The notes under the pieces: model-generated
Database searches by the model: none
What the model was told of the DNA's origin: nothing
What the model saw: the letters and a program-made list of their open reading frames with translations, nothing else
Made by a program: the position numbers and the translations under genes
Shown here: positions 16,975 to 24,877 of the stretch, in pieces
How the letters are laid out: every line of letters starts with the position of its first letter
Numbering within the stretch: position 1 is the first letter of the stretch
Assembly: GCA_958412345.1 (NCBI GenBank)
Contig: CATYSO010000023.1
Span: 1 to 38,783 of the forward strand
DNA length: 38,783 bases
DNA from: an uncultured Collinsella sp.
GTDB taxonomy: Bacteria > Actinomycetota > Coriobacteriia > Coriobacteriales > Coriobacteriaceae
Direction of reading: 5' to 3'

Positions 16975-18771
16975 CTACCCTGAAGCCTTGTTCTGCTGAT
17001 CGAGTTTATGCTTGCCACTCACAATAGACGTGGCGCCCAGCGTGGCCAAGCTTGCACTGGCAAGGCTCGCCATCACAATCAGATCGCCCGTCTTGGGCAT
17101 ATTGCCGCCAGATGACTTGGTAGTTGTAGTCGTCGTGGTTGTAGTGGTCACCATTTTGGAGTCATTCTTCTCCTGGACCTGGTTGTCAGCACCGCTCTTG
17201 TCGTCGTCTTCGGACTGTTTCTTTTCGCCCTCGGCCTTGCTCTTGTCCTTCTCCTCAGATTCAGACTTCTTATCCTCGTCCTTCTTCTGTTCGGACTTGT
17301 CGCTCTTCTCCTCAGAGCTAGAACCCTTATCGGATTCGGTCTTCTCGGAAGCCTTGTCCTTGGAGTCGCCCTTTGCGGCTTCGATCTTTTCCGTGGAAAC
17401 CTGATCAGAGTTGCCCTTGTTCTGGGTCGAGCCGTTATTGACGCCAGCCATCAGCGAAGAGCCCAGCGTAGAACCAAGCTGCTCGGAGAAAGAAGGCTTC
17501 TTGTCCGGCGAAGCAACGGGAACGTCCGGCGCCTTATTCGAGTCATCCTTGGAAGCATCGGAACCAGGGGTTGCGTCAGAGCCGGAGCCGTTGTTAGAGC
17601 CGGTGCCAACGGACGAATCGCTCGAGCCGGTGGATGAGTTAGAGGTGCCAGCGCCGGTCGAACCAGAAGCGTCGCTGTCCGTATTGTCGGCAGAGCTTGA
17701 AGACGAATCGCCCGCAGCAGAGCCGTTTGAATCGGAACCGTTCGAGGTAGAGCCGTTGTTGGTAGTGCCACCAGCAGAGCCATCACCGTCAGCATCGGTC
17801 GAGGGCGCATCCATCCTGCCATCATTGACATCGTCACTCGAGTCGTCATTCGAATCAGGTGTCGGCGAGGGCGCCGGCGTGGGCTCGGGCTGCACGGGCG
17901 TTGCAGCGGCAGCGGCCTCGTCCTCGGCGATATAAACCAAGCAGTCCTTCAGCTCGTTGCGGTAGCGGTTCTTCCAGCCCTCATGATACTGGGGCTGGCT
18001 CGAATACTTGGTCGCCACGTTATTGACCACGCTGTTGGAAAGCGCCGTCACAAACTCGCGGTCGGACATATCGTTGGAGAGATTCGCCCAACGGAAGAAG
18101 TCCCTGCAGCCACCGGTGCCGCACATGTTGGTGATGCTCCACACCATGCCCTTGACGCAATCGGCACGGCCCGAAATATCAATACCCAAGCCGCTCTTGA
18201 GCCACGCCTCGGTCACCGCATAGTACGAGTTGTACGCATACGCATCCTGCAGAGCCGAAAACTCAGCAGGGTCGGTGTTATAAGCGCCCTGGAAGGCCTC
18301 CTGCGCAATACGGCCCAACTCGGTGAGCTGGCCGTTCTCGTACATGGCATTGCTCGTGTTGGAAATCTCGCTGCCGCGATCAATCGCATCCTTGAGCATG
18401 CTGTATTTTTCGGGGTTGTAGTTGTAGGCCTGCTTCATAAACGGAATGAGCGACCATCGACGGTCGAACTGGTAATAACCCAGCGCGTTATAGCCGTCGC
18501 CATACGAAAAGCCCTGATTATAGTTGCCATGGCTCTCGTACTTGGTAAAGTACTTCATCTCGGGGGTCACGTTAACAAACGAAACGCCCTGGACCGACCT
18601 CAGCACGCCCGAGAAGGACTGCTGGGTATAGAGACCCTTATCGATATCGGTCGCATCCGAGGCAACGCCCGGTGTGGGCTCCTCGGCGGCAGCGGGTGCG
18701 GGTGCGGTAACGGCGCCAAACGAAAGCGCCAGCGTCAGGCCCGCGACAATCGCAGAATGCTTGGGCTGCAT
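16975..18771 (-). CDS. Secreted lysozyme-like protein with sortase-type MPKTG anchor
   Basis: A 598-residue exported protein; ATG 18771 follows GGAGGAT. Seen in order: a signal peptide (residues 1-29, ending AAA); a globular domain, about 45-285, with KYESHGNYNQG (Glu79) and NALGYYQFD. That pattern resembles lysozyme-like glycosidases of phage tails and Gram-positive walls (E..GN...GYYQF), with paired Cys in MCGTGGCRDFF. Next a Ser/Asp/Gly/Asn-rich region (about 290-440), a Lys/Glu/Ser-rich region (about 455-540), a run of ten Thr, then MPKTG at 558-562, a hydrophobic segment and a basic tail. Known: this C-terminal plan is the sorting signal of sortase-anchored proteins. The two low-complexity blocks would span the wall. 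Enzyme activity is inferred from the motif only. Confidence 0.8.
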   Translation of the reverse strand: MQPKHSAIVAGLTLALSFGAVTAPAPAAAEEPTPGVASDATDIDKGLYTQQSFSGVLRSVQGVSFVNVTPEMKYFTKYESHGNYNQGFSYGDGYNALGYYQFDRRWSLIPFMKQAYNYNPEKYSMLKDAIDRGSEISNTSNAMYENGQLTELGRIAQEAFQGAYNTDPAEFSALQDAYAYNSYYAVTEAWLKSGLGIDISGRADCVKGMVWSITNMCGTGGCRDFFRWANLSNDMSDREFVTALSNSVVNNVATKYSSQPQYHEGWKNRYRNELKDCLVYIAEDEAAAAATPVQPEPTPAPSPTPDSNDDSSDDVNDGRMDAPSTDADGDGSAGGTTNNGSTSNGSDSNGSAAGDSSSSSADNTDSDASGSTGAGTSNSSTGSSDSSVGTGSNNGSGSDATPGSDASKDDSNKAPDVPVASPDKKPSFSEQLGSTLGSSLMAGVNNGSTQNKGNSDQVSTEKIEAAKGDSKDKASEKTESDKGSSSEEKSDKSEQKKDEDKKSESEEKDKSKAEGEKKQSEDDDKSGADNQVQEKNDSKMVTTTTTTTTTTKSSGGNMPKTGDLIVMASLASASLATLGATSIVSGKHKLDQQNKASG

Positions 18772-18841
18772 AAGATCCTCCCTGCATTGGTGTAGTTAAA
18801 GTGCAGTTTGCAAAGATAGAGATAAGTATTGCAGCTCGCCC

Positions 18842-18857
18842 GTTGTTGCACAACAAC
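18842..18857. repeat. Inverted repeat upstream of the surface-protein gene
   Basis: GTTGTTG and CAACAAC form a perfect 7-bp inverted repeat around CA, about 70 bp upstream of the surface-protein ATG and within the 139-bp gap to the Rrf2 gene stop. It could be an operator; there is no T-run, so it is not a terminator. Confidence 0.3.
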
Positions 18858-18910
18858 CCCTCGGTAAACGGCAACAACCCTCCGCGAAATCTTAAGGAAT
18901 TGCGCTCAAC

Positions 18911-19342
18911 CTACAGTTTGATGTCAAAGTTAATCTCGGGGACGGCAGCAAGGTCGGCCAACGTCACGCCGTCGACGTACTTTTCGATCACGTCGTCCAG
19001 ACCGCGCCAGAATTTGACGGTCGAGCAGAGATCGCTGCGGGCGCAGCTGTTGTCGATACCATCGCACGCCACCGGAGCCGTGCTGCCCTCAACGGCGCGC
19101 AGGATGTCGCCGGCACGCACCTCGGCCGGGTCCTTGGCCATCATGTAGCCGCCGCCCTTGCCGCGCACGCTCTTAAGTAGGCCCGCCTTCATGAGCGGAC
19201 GAACCAGCTGCTCCAAATACTTTTGCGAGATATGCTCGCGGTCGGCGACCTCGCGCAGGGCGATCTTACCCTCGGCGTCACCAAGCGCTGCGATATAGAT
19301 CATCAGACGGAGGGCATAGCGGCCCTTAGAAGAAATGAGCAT
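18911..19342 (-). CDS. Rrf2-family Fe-S regulator, divergent to the suf operon
   Basis: A 143-residue protein from ATG 19342, with GGAGG 6-7 nt upstream; the frame continues upstream, but that stretch crosses the repeat array. Seen: MLISSKGRYALRLMIYIA and ISQKYLEQLVRPLMKAGLLKSVRGKGGGY, the winged helix-turn-helix of Rrf2 proteins, then Cys93, Cys100 and Cys106 in a C-x6-C-x5-C cluster. Known: IscR/RsrR/NsrR-type members bind an Fe-S cluster at three such cysteines and regulate Fe-S assembly or redox genes. It is divergent to sufC with the half-site array in between, so it probably controls both itself and suf in response to Fe-S status (inference). It is not clear whether it is closer to IscR or SufR in function. 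Confidence 0.9.
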   Translation of the reverse strand: MLISSKGRYALRLMIYIAALGDAEGKIALREVADREHISQKYLEQLVRPLMKAGLLKSVRGKGGGYMMAKDPAEVRAGDILRAVEGSTAPVACDGIDNSCARSDLCSTVKFWRGLDDVIEKYVDGVTLADLAAVPEINFDIKL

Positions 19343-19363
19343 ACCTACCCTCCCATCGCATCT

Positions 19364-19392
19364 GGGACAACATAACCAGGTTTGTTTGTCCC
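19364..19392. promoter_or_regulatory. 29-bp inverted repeat, copy 1 (GGGACAA-N6-CAG-N6-TTGTCCC)
   Basis: GGGACAA at 19364-19370 and TTGTCCC at 19386-19392 flank 15 bp whose exact centre is CAG, inside a smaller palindrome AACC-A-GGTT. It begins 22 bp upstream of the Rrf2 start codon. A TATGTT on the minus strand (19374-19369) could be the Rrf2 -10 element and would overlap the left arm. Confidence 0.7.
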
Positions 19393-19407
19393 ATTTCTTA
19401 AGTAAGT

Positions 19408-19436
19408 GGGACAAAGACAACAGGTTATTTTGTCCC
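19408..19436. promoter_or_regulatory. 29-bp inverted repeat, copy 2
   Basis: GGGACAA at 19408-19414 and TTGTCCC at 19430-19436, again with 15 bp between and CAG at the exact centre (inside AAC-AG-GTT). It starts exactly 44 bp after copy 1, so all four half-sites fall on a 22-bp grid with alternating orientation. It lies 39 bp upstream of the suf -35 hexamer. Confidence 0.7.
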
Positions 19437-19474
19437 AGAATTTGAAAAGTCGAGTGGATTAGTCGGGTTTTCCC

Positions 19475-19502
19475 TTGACTAACGCCGAACCCATAGTAAC
19501 TT
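19475..19502 (+). promoter_or_regulatory. Probable suf operon promoter
   Basis: TTGACT (19475-19480) and TAACTT (19497-19502) with 16-bp spacing, downstream of the inverted-repeat array and about 65 bp before the sufC ATG. The -35 is near consensus; the -10 is moderate. Confidence 0.5.
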
Positions 19503-19566
19503 TATTCCGAGAAGATTCCTAGGGTTTCGCACACCCATGAGTACACCATATACAGAGAGGGACAGC

Positions 19567-20367
19567 ATGAGCGCAAATCCGCTGCTTTCCATCGAAGGTC
19601 TGACCGCCTCCGTGGACGAGAAGACCATCCTCCACAACGTAAACCTCAACGTCGCCGCCGGCGAGACCCACGTGCTGATGGGACCCAACGGCGCCGGCAA
19701 GTCCACCCTCGGCCACCTGGTCATGGGCGACCCCGTCTATACCGTCAACGACGGCCGCATCGTCTTTGACGGCCAGGACATCACCGAGCTCACCACCGAC
19801 AAGCGCTCGCGCGCCGGCCTGTTCCTGAGCTTCCAGGCACCGGTCGAGATCCCCGGCGTGCCGCTGTCGAGCTTTTTGCGCGCCAGCATTGCCGGCCGCC
19901 CCGGCCTGGAGATGAAGGGCAAGGAGTTCCGTCGTCGCGTGAAGGAGCTCGCGGCCGAGCTCAACATGGACACCGCCTATCTCAACCGCGAGCTGGGCGT
20001 GGGCTTCTCGGGCGGCGAGAAGAAGAAGGTCGAGATGCTCCAGCTTCTGCTGCTGCAGCCTAAGCTCGCCATCCTCGACGAGACCGACTCGGGCTTGGAC
20101 GTCGACGCGCTTTCCACCGTCAGCCACGGCATGGACGCCTACCGCAAGAGCTGCGACGGCTCCATGCTCATCATCACGCATAACACGCGCATCCTGGAGC
20201 ACCTGGATGTCGACCGCGTCCACGTCATGGTCAAGGGTCACATCGTGCGCGAGGACGACGCCTCGCTCATCCCCTGGATCGACAAGAACGGCTTTGAGAC
20301 CTTCGAGCGCGAGGCCGCCGAGCAGCGCGCCCAGGCCGAGGCCGCCGCTGCCGAGCAGCAGGCGTAA
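19567..20367 (+). CDS. sufC: SufC, ATPase of the SUF Fe-S assembly scaffold
   Basis: A 266-residue ABC-type ATPase. ATG 19567 follows GAGAGG by 6 nt; an upstream in-frame ATG has no SD. Seen: Walker A GPNGAGKST at 39-47, the ABC signature GFSGGEKKK, Walker B LAILDETDSGLD, and the His of the H-loop in LIITHN. Known: SufC drives conformational change in the SufB-SufC-SufD complex that builds Fe-S clusters in the cytoplasm; unlike transporter ATPases it has no membrane partner. It opens the operon sufC-B-D-S-U, downstream of the Rrf2 regulator and the GGGACAA array. An Ala/Glu/Gln-rich tail ends the protein, a minor oddity. Confidence 0.96.
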   Translation: MSANPLLSIEGLTASVDEKTILHNVNLNVAAGETHVLMGPNGAGKSTLGHLVMGDPVYTVNDGRIVFDGQDITELTTDKRSRAGLFLSFQAPVEIPGVPLSSFLRASIAGRPGLEMKGKEFRRRVKELAAELNMDTAYLNRELGVGFSGGEKKKVEMLQLLLLQPKLAILDETDSGLDVDALSTVSHGMDAYRKSCDGSMLIITHNTRILEHLDVDRVHVMVKGHIVREDDASLIPWIDKNGFETFEREAAEQRAQAEAAAAEQQA

Positions 20368-20379
20368 AGGGGCGACGCA

Positions 20380-21792
20380 ATGACCAAGAACCGCACCGAG
20401 GTCGCGGACATCGACCGCAGCCTCTACGACTTCACCTATGGCGAGGAGGGATTCGAGCGCCTCGACGCCGGCATCACGCCCGACATCGTTCGCGAGATCA
20501 GCGCCAAGAAGGACGAGCCGCAGTGGATGCTCGATCTGCGCTTAAAGTCCCTCGAGATCTTCAATCGTTTTCCCGACCCGACGTGGGGCCCCTCGATCGA
20601 GGGCCTGGACATGGACAACATCGTCACCTACGTCAAGCCCAACACCGACCAAAAGCACGACTGGGAGTCGGTGCCCGACGACATCAAGAACACCTTTGAG
20701 CGCTTGGGCATCCCCGACGCCGAGCGCAGCTACCTGGCAGGCGTCGGCGCGCAGTACGACTCCGAGCTCGTCTACCACAACATGCAGGACACGGCGTCCA
20801 AGATGGGCATCGTCTACTCCGGTATTGAGGAAGCCCTGCACGATCCACAGTGGGAACCGCTCATCCACGAGAAGTTTATGACGCTCATCCCGCCCACCGA
20901 CCACAAGTTTGCGGCCTTGCACGGCGCCGTATGGTCGGGCGGCTCGTTTGTCTACGTGCCCAAGGGCACCAAGTTGGACTTCCCGCTGCAGAGCTACTTC
21001 CGCCTTAACGCCAAGGGCGCCGGCCAGTTTGAGCACACGCTCATCATCGTCGAGGACGATGCCGACCTGCACTTTATCGAGGGTTGCTCCGCGCCCAAGT
21101 ACAACGTGGCCAACCTCCACGCCGGCGCCGTCGAGCTCTTTGTGGGCAAGCGTGCGCACCTGCGCTACTCGACCATCGAGAACTGGTCCAAAAACATGTA
21201 CAACCTCAACACCAAGCGTGCGCGCGTGGACGAGGACGGCGACATCGAGTGGATCAGCGGCTCCTTCGGTAGCCACGTGGGCTACCTCTACCCCATGAGC
21301 GTGCTTAACGGCCGACGCGCCCGCTCGAGCTTTACCGGCATCACCTTTGCCGGCGCCGGTCAGAATCTCGACACCGGCTGCAAGGTCGTGCTCAACGCGC
21401 CCGAGACCTCGGCAACCGTCGAGACCAAGGGTATCTCCAAGAGCGGCGGCATCCAGACCTTCCGCAGCTCCATCGTGGCCACGCCTAAGGCCGAGGGCTC
21501 CAAGGCAACCGTGAGCTGCCAGTCGCTCATGCTCGACGACCAGAGCCGCTCCGACACCATCCCCGCCATGGACATCCGCGCCAAGAACGTCGACATCGGC
21601 CACGAGGCCACCATCGGCCGCATCGGCGACGACAAGGTGTTCTACCTGATGAGCCGCGGTATCTCGGAGGAAGAGGCCCGCACCATGATCGTCAACGGCT
21701 TTGCCAACCCGGTCTCCAAGGAGCTGCCGCTGGAGTACGCCGTCGAGATGAACAACCTGATCAAGCTCGAGATGGAAGGAGCGATCGGATAA
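20380..21792 (+). CDS. sufB: SufB, Fe-S cluster scaffold subunit
   Basis: A 470-residue protein, 12 bp after sufC with a GGGG-type SD. Seen: the N-terminal SufB helical part (FEAGITPDIV-like DAGITPDIVREIS), YSGIEEAL, FVYVPKGTKLDFPLQSYFR, FIEGCSAPKY, the beta-helix core, and a conserved Cys in VSCQSLMLDDQSRSDTIP. It ends SKELPLEYAVEMNNLIKLEMEG, including the conserved Glu region. Known: SufB accepts sulfur from SufS and forms the cluster with SufD and SufC. Length and motifs match full-length SufB. Its stop overlaps the sufD start (TAATG). Confidence 0.96.
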   Translation: MTKNRTEVADIDRSLYDFTYGEEGFERLDAGITPDIVREISAKKDEPQWMLDLRLKSLEIFNRFPDPTWGPSIEGLDMDNIVTYVKPNTDQKHDWESVPDDIKNTFERLGIPDAERSYLAGVGAQYDSELVYHNMQDTASKMGIVYSGIEEALHDPQWEPLIHEKFMTLIPPTDHKFAALHGAVWSGGSFVYVPKGTKLDFPLQSYFRLNAKGAGQFEHTLIIVEDDADLHFIEGCSAPKYNVANLHAGAVELFVGKRAHLRYSTIENWSKNMYNLNTKRARVDEDGDIEWISGSFGSHVGYLYPMSVLNGRRARSSFTGITFAGAGQNLDTGCKVVLNAPETSATVETKGISKSGGIQTFRSSIVATPKAEGSKATVSCQSLMLDDQSRSDTIPAMDIRAKNVDIGHEATIGRIGDDKVFYLMSRGISEEEARTMIVNGFANPVSKELPLEYAVEMNNLIKLEMEGAIG

Positions 21793-23063
21793 TGAACCAG
21801 ACCACGAACACCGCTGCTACCACGCTCGAGCAGGTCAACGCGATGCCCGCTGCCACTTGGGGCTGGTTGAAAATGAACCAGACCAAGCTTGAGCTTTCGG
21901 ACGAGCTTGCCGTCGCTCCTGCCGAGGCCGTCGAGGTCGAGGGCTTGGACGAGCAGTTTATTGGCGTGACAGACGCGTTCGACGCCGCCATGGACGCCAT
22001 GGCCGAGCGCTTCCCCGAGCGCCGTGCCTCCGCCCCCGGTGATGCCGCCGACCGCGCCCGCATCACGCCCGAGACCGAGCTCGACGTGCCCGCCACCTCT
22101 GTCTACCAGGCCGGTGCCATTAAGCTGGAGGAGGAGCTCTCCCCCGCTGAGGCCTTCGAAACCGGCATGGGCGAGGCTGCCTACGCCTACTTGGCCGAGC
22201 ACGCTACGAAACGCATTGTCATCGATGTGCCCGCATACAAGCACGCCACGGTTACCGTGCGCGTGAGCGGTGTCGATGCCGCCGCGGCCATCGCCGCCAT
22301 CGACGTCGTCGCCCGTCCCCAGTCGACGCTCAATCTGCATATTGCCCTAGACTCCCCCGTTGCTGGCGAGGGTGTCGTGGGCTCCGTGCTGCGTGTGTGT
22401 GCCCACGAGTACGCCACCGTCAACGTAACCTGCACGCAGACGCTCGACGATAGCTGGATCGCGCTCGACGACACCGGCCTGTTCCTGGACGAGGGTGCGC
22501 GCGTCAACGTGCAGCACACCGTCCTGGGTGCCGGCGCCAGCGCCACCGGCCTTGCCGGCGACCTGCTGGGCGATACCGCCAAGGTCACCATCGATACTGA
22601 CTACCTAGGCGCCCGTGAGCAGGTGCGCGACTTTAACTATGAGCTGCGCCACCGCGGTCGCAAGACCGAGTGCGAGATCGACGCCAACGGCGTGCTGACC
22701 GGCACGTCCAAGAAGGTCTACCGCGGCACCATCGACCTCGTGCACGGCTGCAAGGGTGCAACCGGCACCGAGCGCGAGACGGTGCTTTTGGCCAACAAGG
22801 GCGTCGACAACAAGACCGTTCCCGTCATTCTCTGTGACGAGGACGACGTCGCCGGCAACCACGGCGCCACCATCGGTCACGTCCGCGACGAGCAGCTGTT
22901 CTACCTCGCCTGCCGCGGCCTTGACCAAAACGCCGCCGAGGACCTGTTCATCCGCGCCAAGCTGGAAGACGCCGCGCTTTCCGCCACCGACGAGCGTACC
23001 CGCGCCGCCGTCGTCCGCTTGGGAAACAACCTGATCGACAACTTTGAAGAGGAGCTCGCATGA
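21792..23063 (+). CDS. sufD: SufD, scaffold partner of SufB
   Basis: A 423-residue protein whose ATG overlaps the sufB stop by one base, giving translational coupling. Seen: a variable N-terminal half (LEQVNAMPAATWGWLKMNQTKLEL), then the conserved SufBD core with YRGTIDL, AGNHGATIGHVRDEQLFYLACRGLDQNAAEDLFIRA near the C-terminus, including the His used in cluster formation. Known: SufD is a SufB paralogue that completes the SufBC2D complex and helps iron entry. The N-terminal half is Ala/Glu-rich and poorly conserved, as is usual for SufD. Confidence 0.93.
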   Translation: MNQTTNTAATTLEQVNAMPAATWGWLKMNQTKLELSDELAVAPAEAVEVEGLDEQFIGVTDAFDAAMDAMAERFPERRASAPGDAADRARITPETELDVPATSVYQAGAIKLEEELSPAEAFETGMGEAAYAYLAEHATKRIVIDVPAYKHATVTVRVSGVDAAAAIAAIDVVARPQSTLNLHIALDSPVAGEGVVGSVLRVCAHEYATVNVTCTQTLDDSWIALDDTGLFLDEGARVNVQHTVLGAGASATGLAGDLLGDTAKVTIDTDYLGAREQVRDFNYELRHRGRKTECEIDANGVLTGTSKKVYRGTIDLVHGCKGATGTERETVLLANKGVDNKTVPVILCDEDDVAGNHGATIGHVRDEQLFYLACRGLDQNAAEDLFIRAKLEDAALSATDERTRAAVVRLGNNLIDNFEEELA

Positions 23064-24385
23064 TCGACACCGAGCACGTTAAATGCGACACCTGTACTGC
23101 CCCCGAACCCATGGAACTCGACGCCAGCGACGAGGCTTCGCGCGGCTGGCCTACCGTGGACATCGAGACCAACCCCTACAAGGGCCAGTTCCCGCTGTTC
23201 CAGCAGCACCCCGAGATCGCCTTCCTCGATAGCGCCGCCACCGCACAGCGTCCTGCCTGCGTGCTCGACGCCGAGCGCGACTTCTACCAGCGCATGAACG
23301 CCAACCCGCTGCGCGGCCTGTACTCGCTGTCCGTCGAGGCCACCGAGGCCATCGCGAAGGTCCGCCAGCAAATCGCCGACGTCATCGGCGCCCCCAACGC
23401 CAACGAGATCGTCTTCACCCGCAACACGAGCGAGTCGCTCAACCTGGTCGCCAAGAGCTTTGCGCCCACAGTGCTCGAACCGGGCGACGAGGTCGTCATC
23501 ACCATCATGGAGCACCACTCCAACCTGATTCCGTGGCAGCAGGTCTGCCGCGAGACCGGCGCCAAGCTCGTCTACCTCTACCCCACCAAGACCGGCCAGC
23601 TCACCACCGAGGAGGTTCTTGCCAAGGTGGGTCCCAAGACCAAGATCCTAGCCGTGGGACAGGTCTCCAACGTGCTGGGCGTCGAGAACCCGGTCAAGAA
23701 CCTCGGCAAGCTTGTGCACAAGTACGGTGGCTACCTGGTCGTCGACGGCGCGCAGTCGCTGCCGCACATGCCGGTTAACGTGGTCGACCTGGGCGCCGAC
23801 TTCTTCGCCTTTAGCGCGCACAAGGCCATGGGCCCCATGGGCATCGGCGTGCTGTGGGGCAAGATGGACCTGCTCAACGCCATGCCGCCCATGCTCACCG
23901 GCGGCGAGATGATCGATTCGGTCACCGAGCAGGACGCCGTCTGGGCGCCCGTCCCCGAGAAGTTCGAGGCCGGCACGCAGGACGCCGCAGGCATCTTCGC
24001 TACGGGTGCGGCTCTCGATTACCTCGTTAACACGGTGGGCTACGAAAACATCCAGGCACGCGAGCAGGCACTTGTCCACTACCTGATGGGCGAGCTCATG
24101 CAGCTTGACTTTGTCCAGATCATCGGCTCCATCTACTGGGACAACCACCACGGCGTCGTGAGCTTTAACGTTAAGGGCATCCACCCGCACGACGTCGCGA
24201 GCATCATGGACATGGACGGCGTGTGCATCCGCGCAGGCCACCACTGCGCGCAGCCGCTGCTTACCTGGCTGGGCGTCGAGAACCTCGCCTGCTGCCGCGC
24301 CAGCGTGGCCTTCTACAACGACAAGGCCGATATCGACAAGTTCATCGCGGGACTGCATCACGTTTGGAGCACGTTCAATGGGTAA
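23060..24385 (+). CDS. sufS: SufS cysteine desulfurase
   Basis: A 441-residue class V aminotransferase-fold enzyme starting with ATGA overlap on the sufD stop. Seen: YLDSAATA-type FLDSAATAQRP, NTSESLNLVA, the PLP-binding Lys255 in FSAHKAMGPMG, and the catalytic Cys396 in RAGHHCAQPLL. Known: the enzyme takes sulfur from L-cysteine as a persulfide and passes it to SufU or SufB in SUF systems. Oddity: about 45 residues precede the usual start of the fold, with a C-x2-C pair (Cys9, Cys12) and acidic residues, not typical of SufS. The SD inside sufD supports this start. Confidence 0.95.
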   Translation: MIDTEHVKCDTCTAPEPMELDASDEASRGWPTVDIETNPYKGQFPLFQQHPEIAFLDSAATAQRPACVLDAERDFYQRMNANPLRGLYSLSVEATEAIAKVRQQIADVIGAPNANEIVFTRNTSESLNLVAKSFAPTVLEPGDEVVITIMEHHSNLIPWQQVCRETGAKLVYLYPTKTGQLTTEEVLAKVGPKTKILAVGQVSNVLGVENPVKNLGKLVHKYGGYLVVDGAQSLPHMPVNVVDLGADFFAFSAHKAMGPMGIGVLWGKMDLLNAMPPMLTGGEMIDSVTEQDAVWAPVPEKFEAGTQDAAGIFATGAALDYLVNTVGYENIQAREQALVHYLMGELMQLDFVQIIGSIYWDNHHGVVSFNVKGIHPHDVASIMDMDGVCIRAGHHCAQPLLTWLGVENLACCRASVAFYNDKADIDKFIAGLHHVWSTFNG

Positions 24386-24812
24386 TCTGTACACCTCCAC
24401 CACGTTTATGGAGCATAACTCGCACCCCGACTACAAGTACGAGATGGACGCCCCCACGCACGAGCACGATGGCATCAACCCCAGCTGCGGCGACGAGCTA
24501 ACCTTGCAGCTGCGAGTCGAGAACGGCGTTATCGAGGAGGCCTCGTTTACCGGTCACGGCTGCGCCATCAGCCAGGCCAGCGCCGATATCATGGCCGACC
24601 TCATCACCGGCGAGACCGTCGAAGAAGCTCGCCGCCTGGCAGAGCTCTTCCTCGCCATGATCCGCGGCGAGCAGCTCTCCGAGGAAGACCTGGAAGACCT
24701 AGACGAGGCCGCCCAGCTCCAGGACATCTCGCACATGCCCGCCCGCGTCAAGTGCGCCGAGCTCGCCTGGCGCACCCTCGACGGCATGCTCACGGGACAA
24801 AATAATCAGTAG
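24378..24812 (+). CDS. sufU: SufU, sulfurtransferase partner of SufS
   Basis: A 144-residue IscU-fold protein overlapping the sufS end by 8 bp. Seen: NPSCGDEL (Cys37, Asp39), HGCAISQASADIM (Cys62), and ARVKCAELAW (Cys126), the Zn-binding set of SufU. The insertion between the second and third Cys marks SufU as distinct from IscU scaffolds. Known: SufU is the zinc-dependent sulfur acceptor that activates SufS in Gram-positive SUF systems. The last codons lie inside the third 29-bp GGGACAA element, so the coding end and the palindrome overlap. Confidence 0.95.
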   Translation: MGNLYTSTTFMEHNSHPDYKYEMDAPTHEHDGINPSCGDELTLQLRVENGVIEEASFTGHGCAISQASADIMADLITGETVEEARRLAELFLAMIRGEQLSEEDLEDLDEAAQLQDISHMPARVKCAELAWRTLDGMLTGQNNQ

Positions 24813-24822
24813 TATTTGTCCC
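24794..24822. promoter_or_regulatory. 29-bp inverted repeat, copy 3, overlapping the sufU stop
   Basis: GGGACAA (24794-24800), 15 bp with CAG at the exact centre, TTGTCCC (24816-24822): the same 7-6-3-6-7 layout as the two copies upstream of suf. As RNA it could fold into a hairpin of at least 8 bp. The following CTTAAG also occurs after copy 1. A RAYT-type gene ends 56 bp downstream. Confidence 0.65.
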
Positions 24823-24840
24823 AAATCTTAAGAATTTCGT

Positions 24841-24877
24841 TGGCCGAATCGCTTGACAAGAGTGGTTCGGCCATTTT
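24841..24877 (+). terminator. Terminator of the suf operon
   Basis: TGGCCGAA (24841-24848) pairs with TTCGGCCA (24866-24873) and is followed by TTTTC. It sits 28 bp after sufU and between two convergent genes; the opposite strand lacks a good T-run. Confidence 0.75.

Noticed and set aside
19386..19414. Middle TTGTCCC-N15-GGGACAA pair as a third site in the suf control region
   Set aside because: It is a consequence of the 22-bp grid; its centre is TAA and its orientation is inverted, so it lacks the CAG design of the other three.
20542..21603. Long antisense frame across sufB
   Set aside because: Shadow of a conserved gene in GC-rich DNA; no SD and no recognisable domains.
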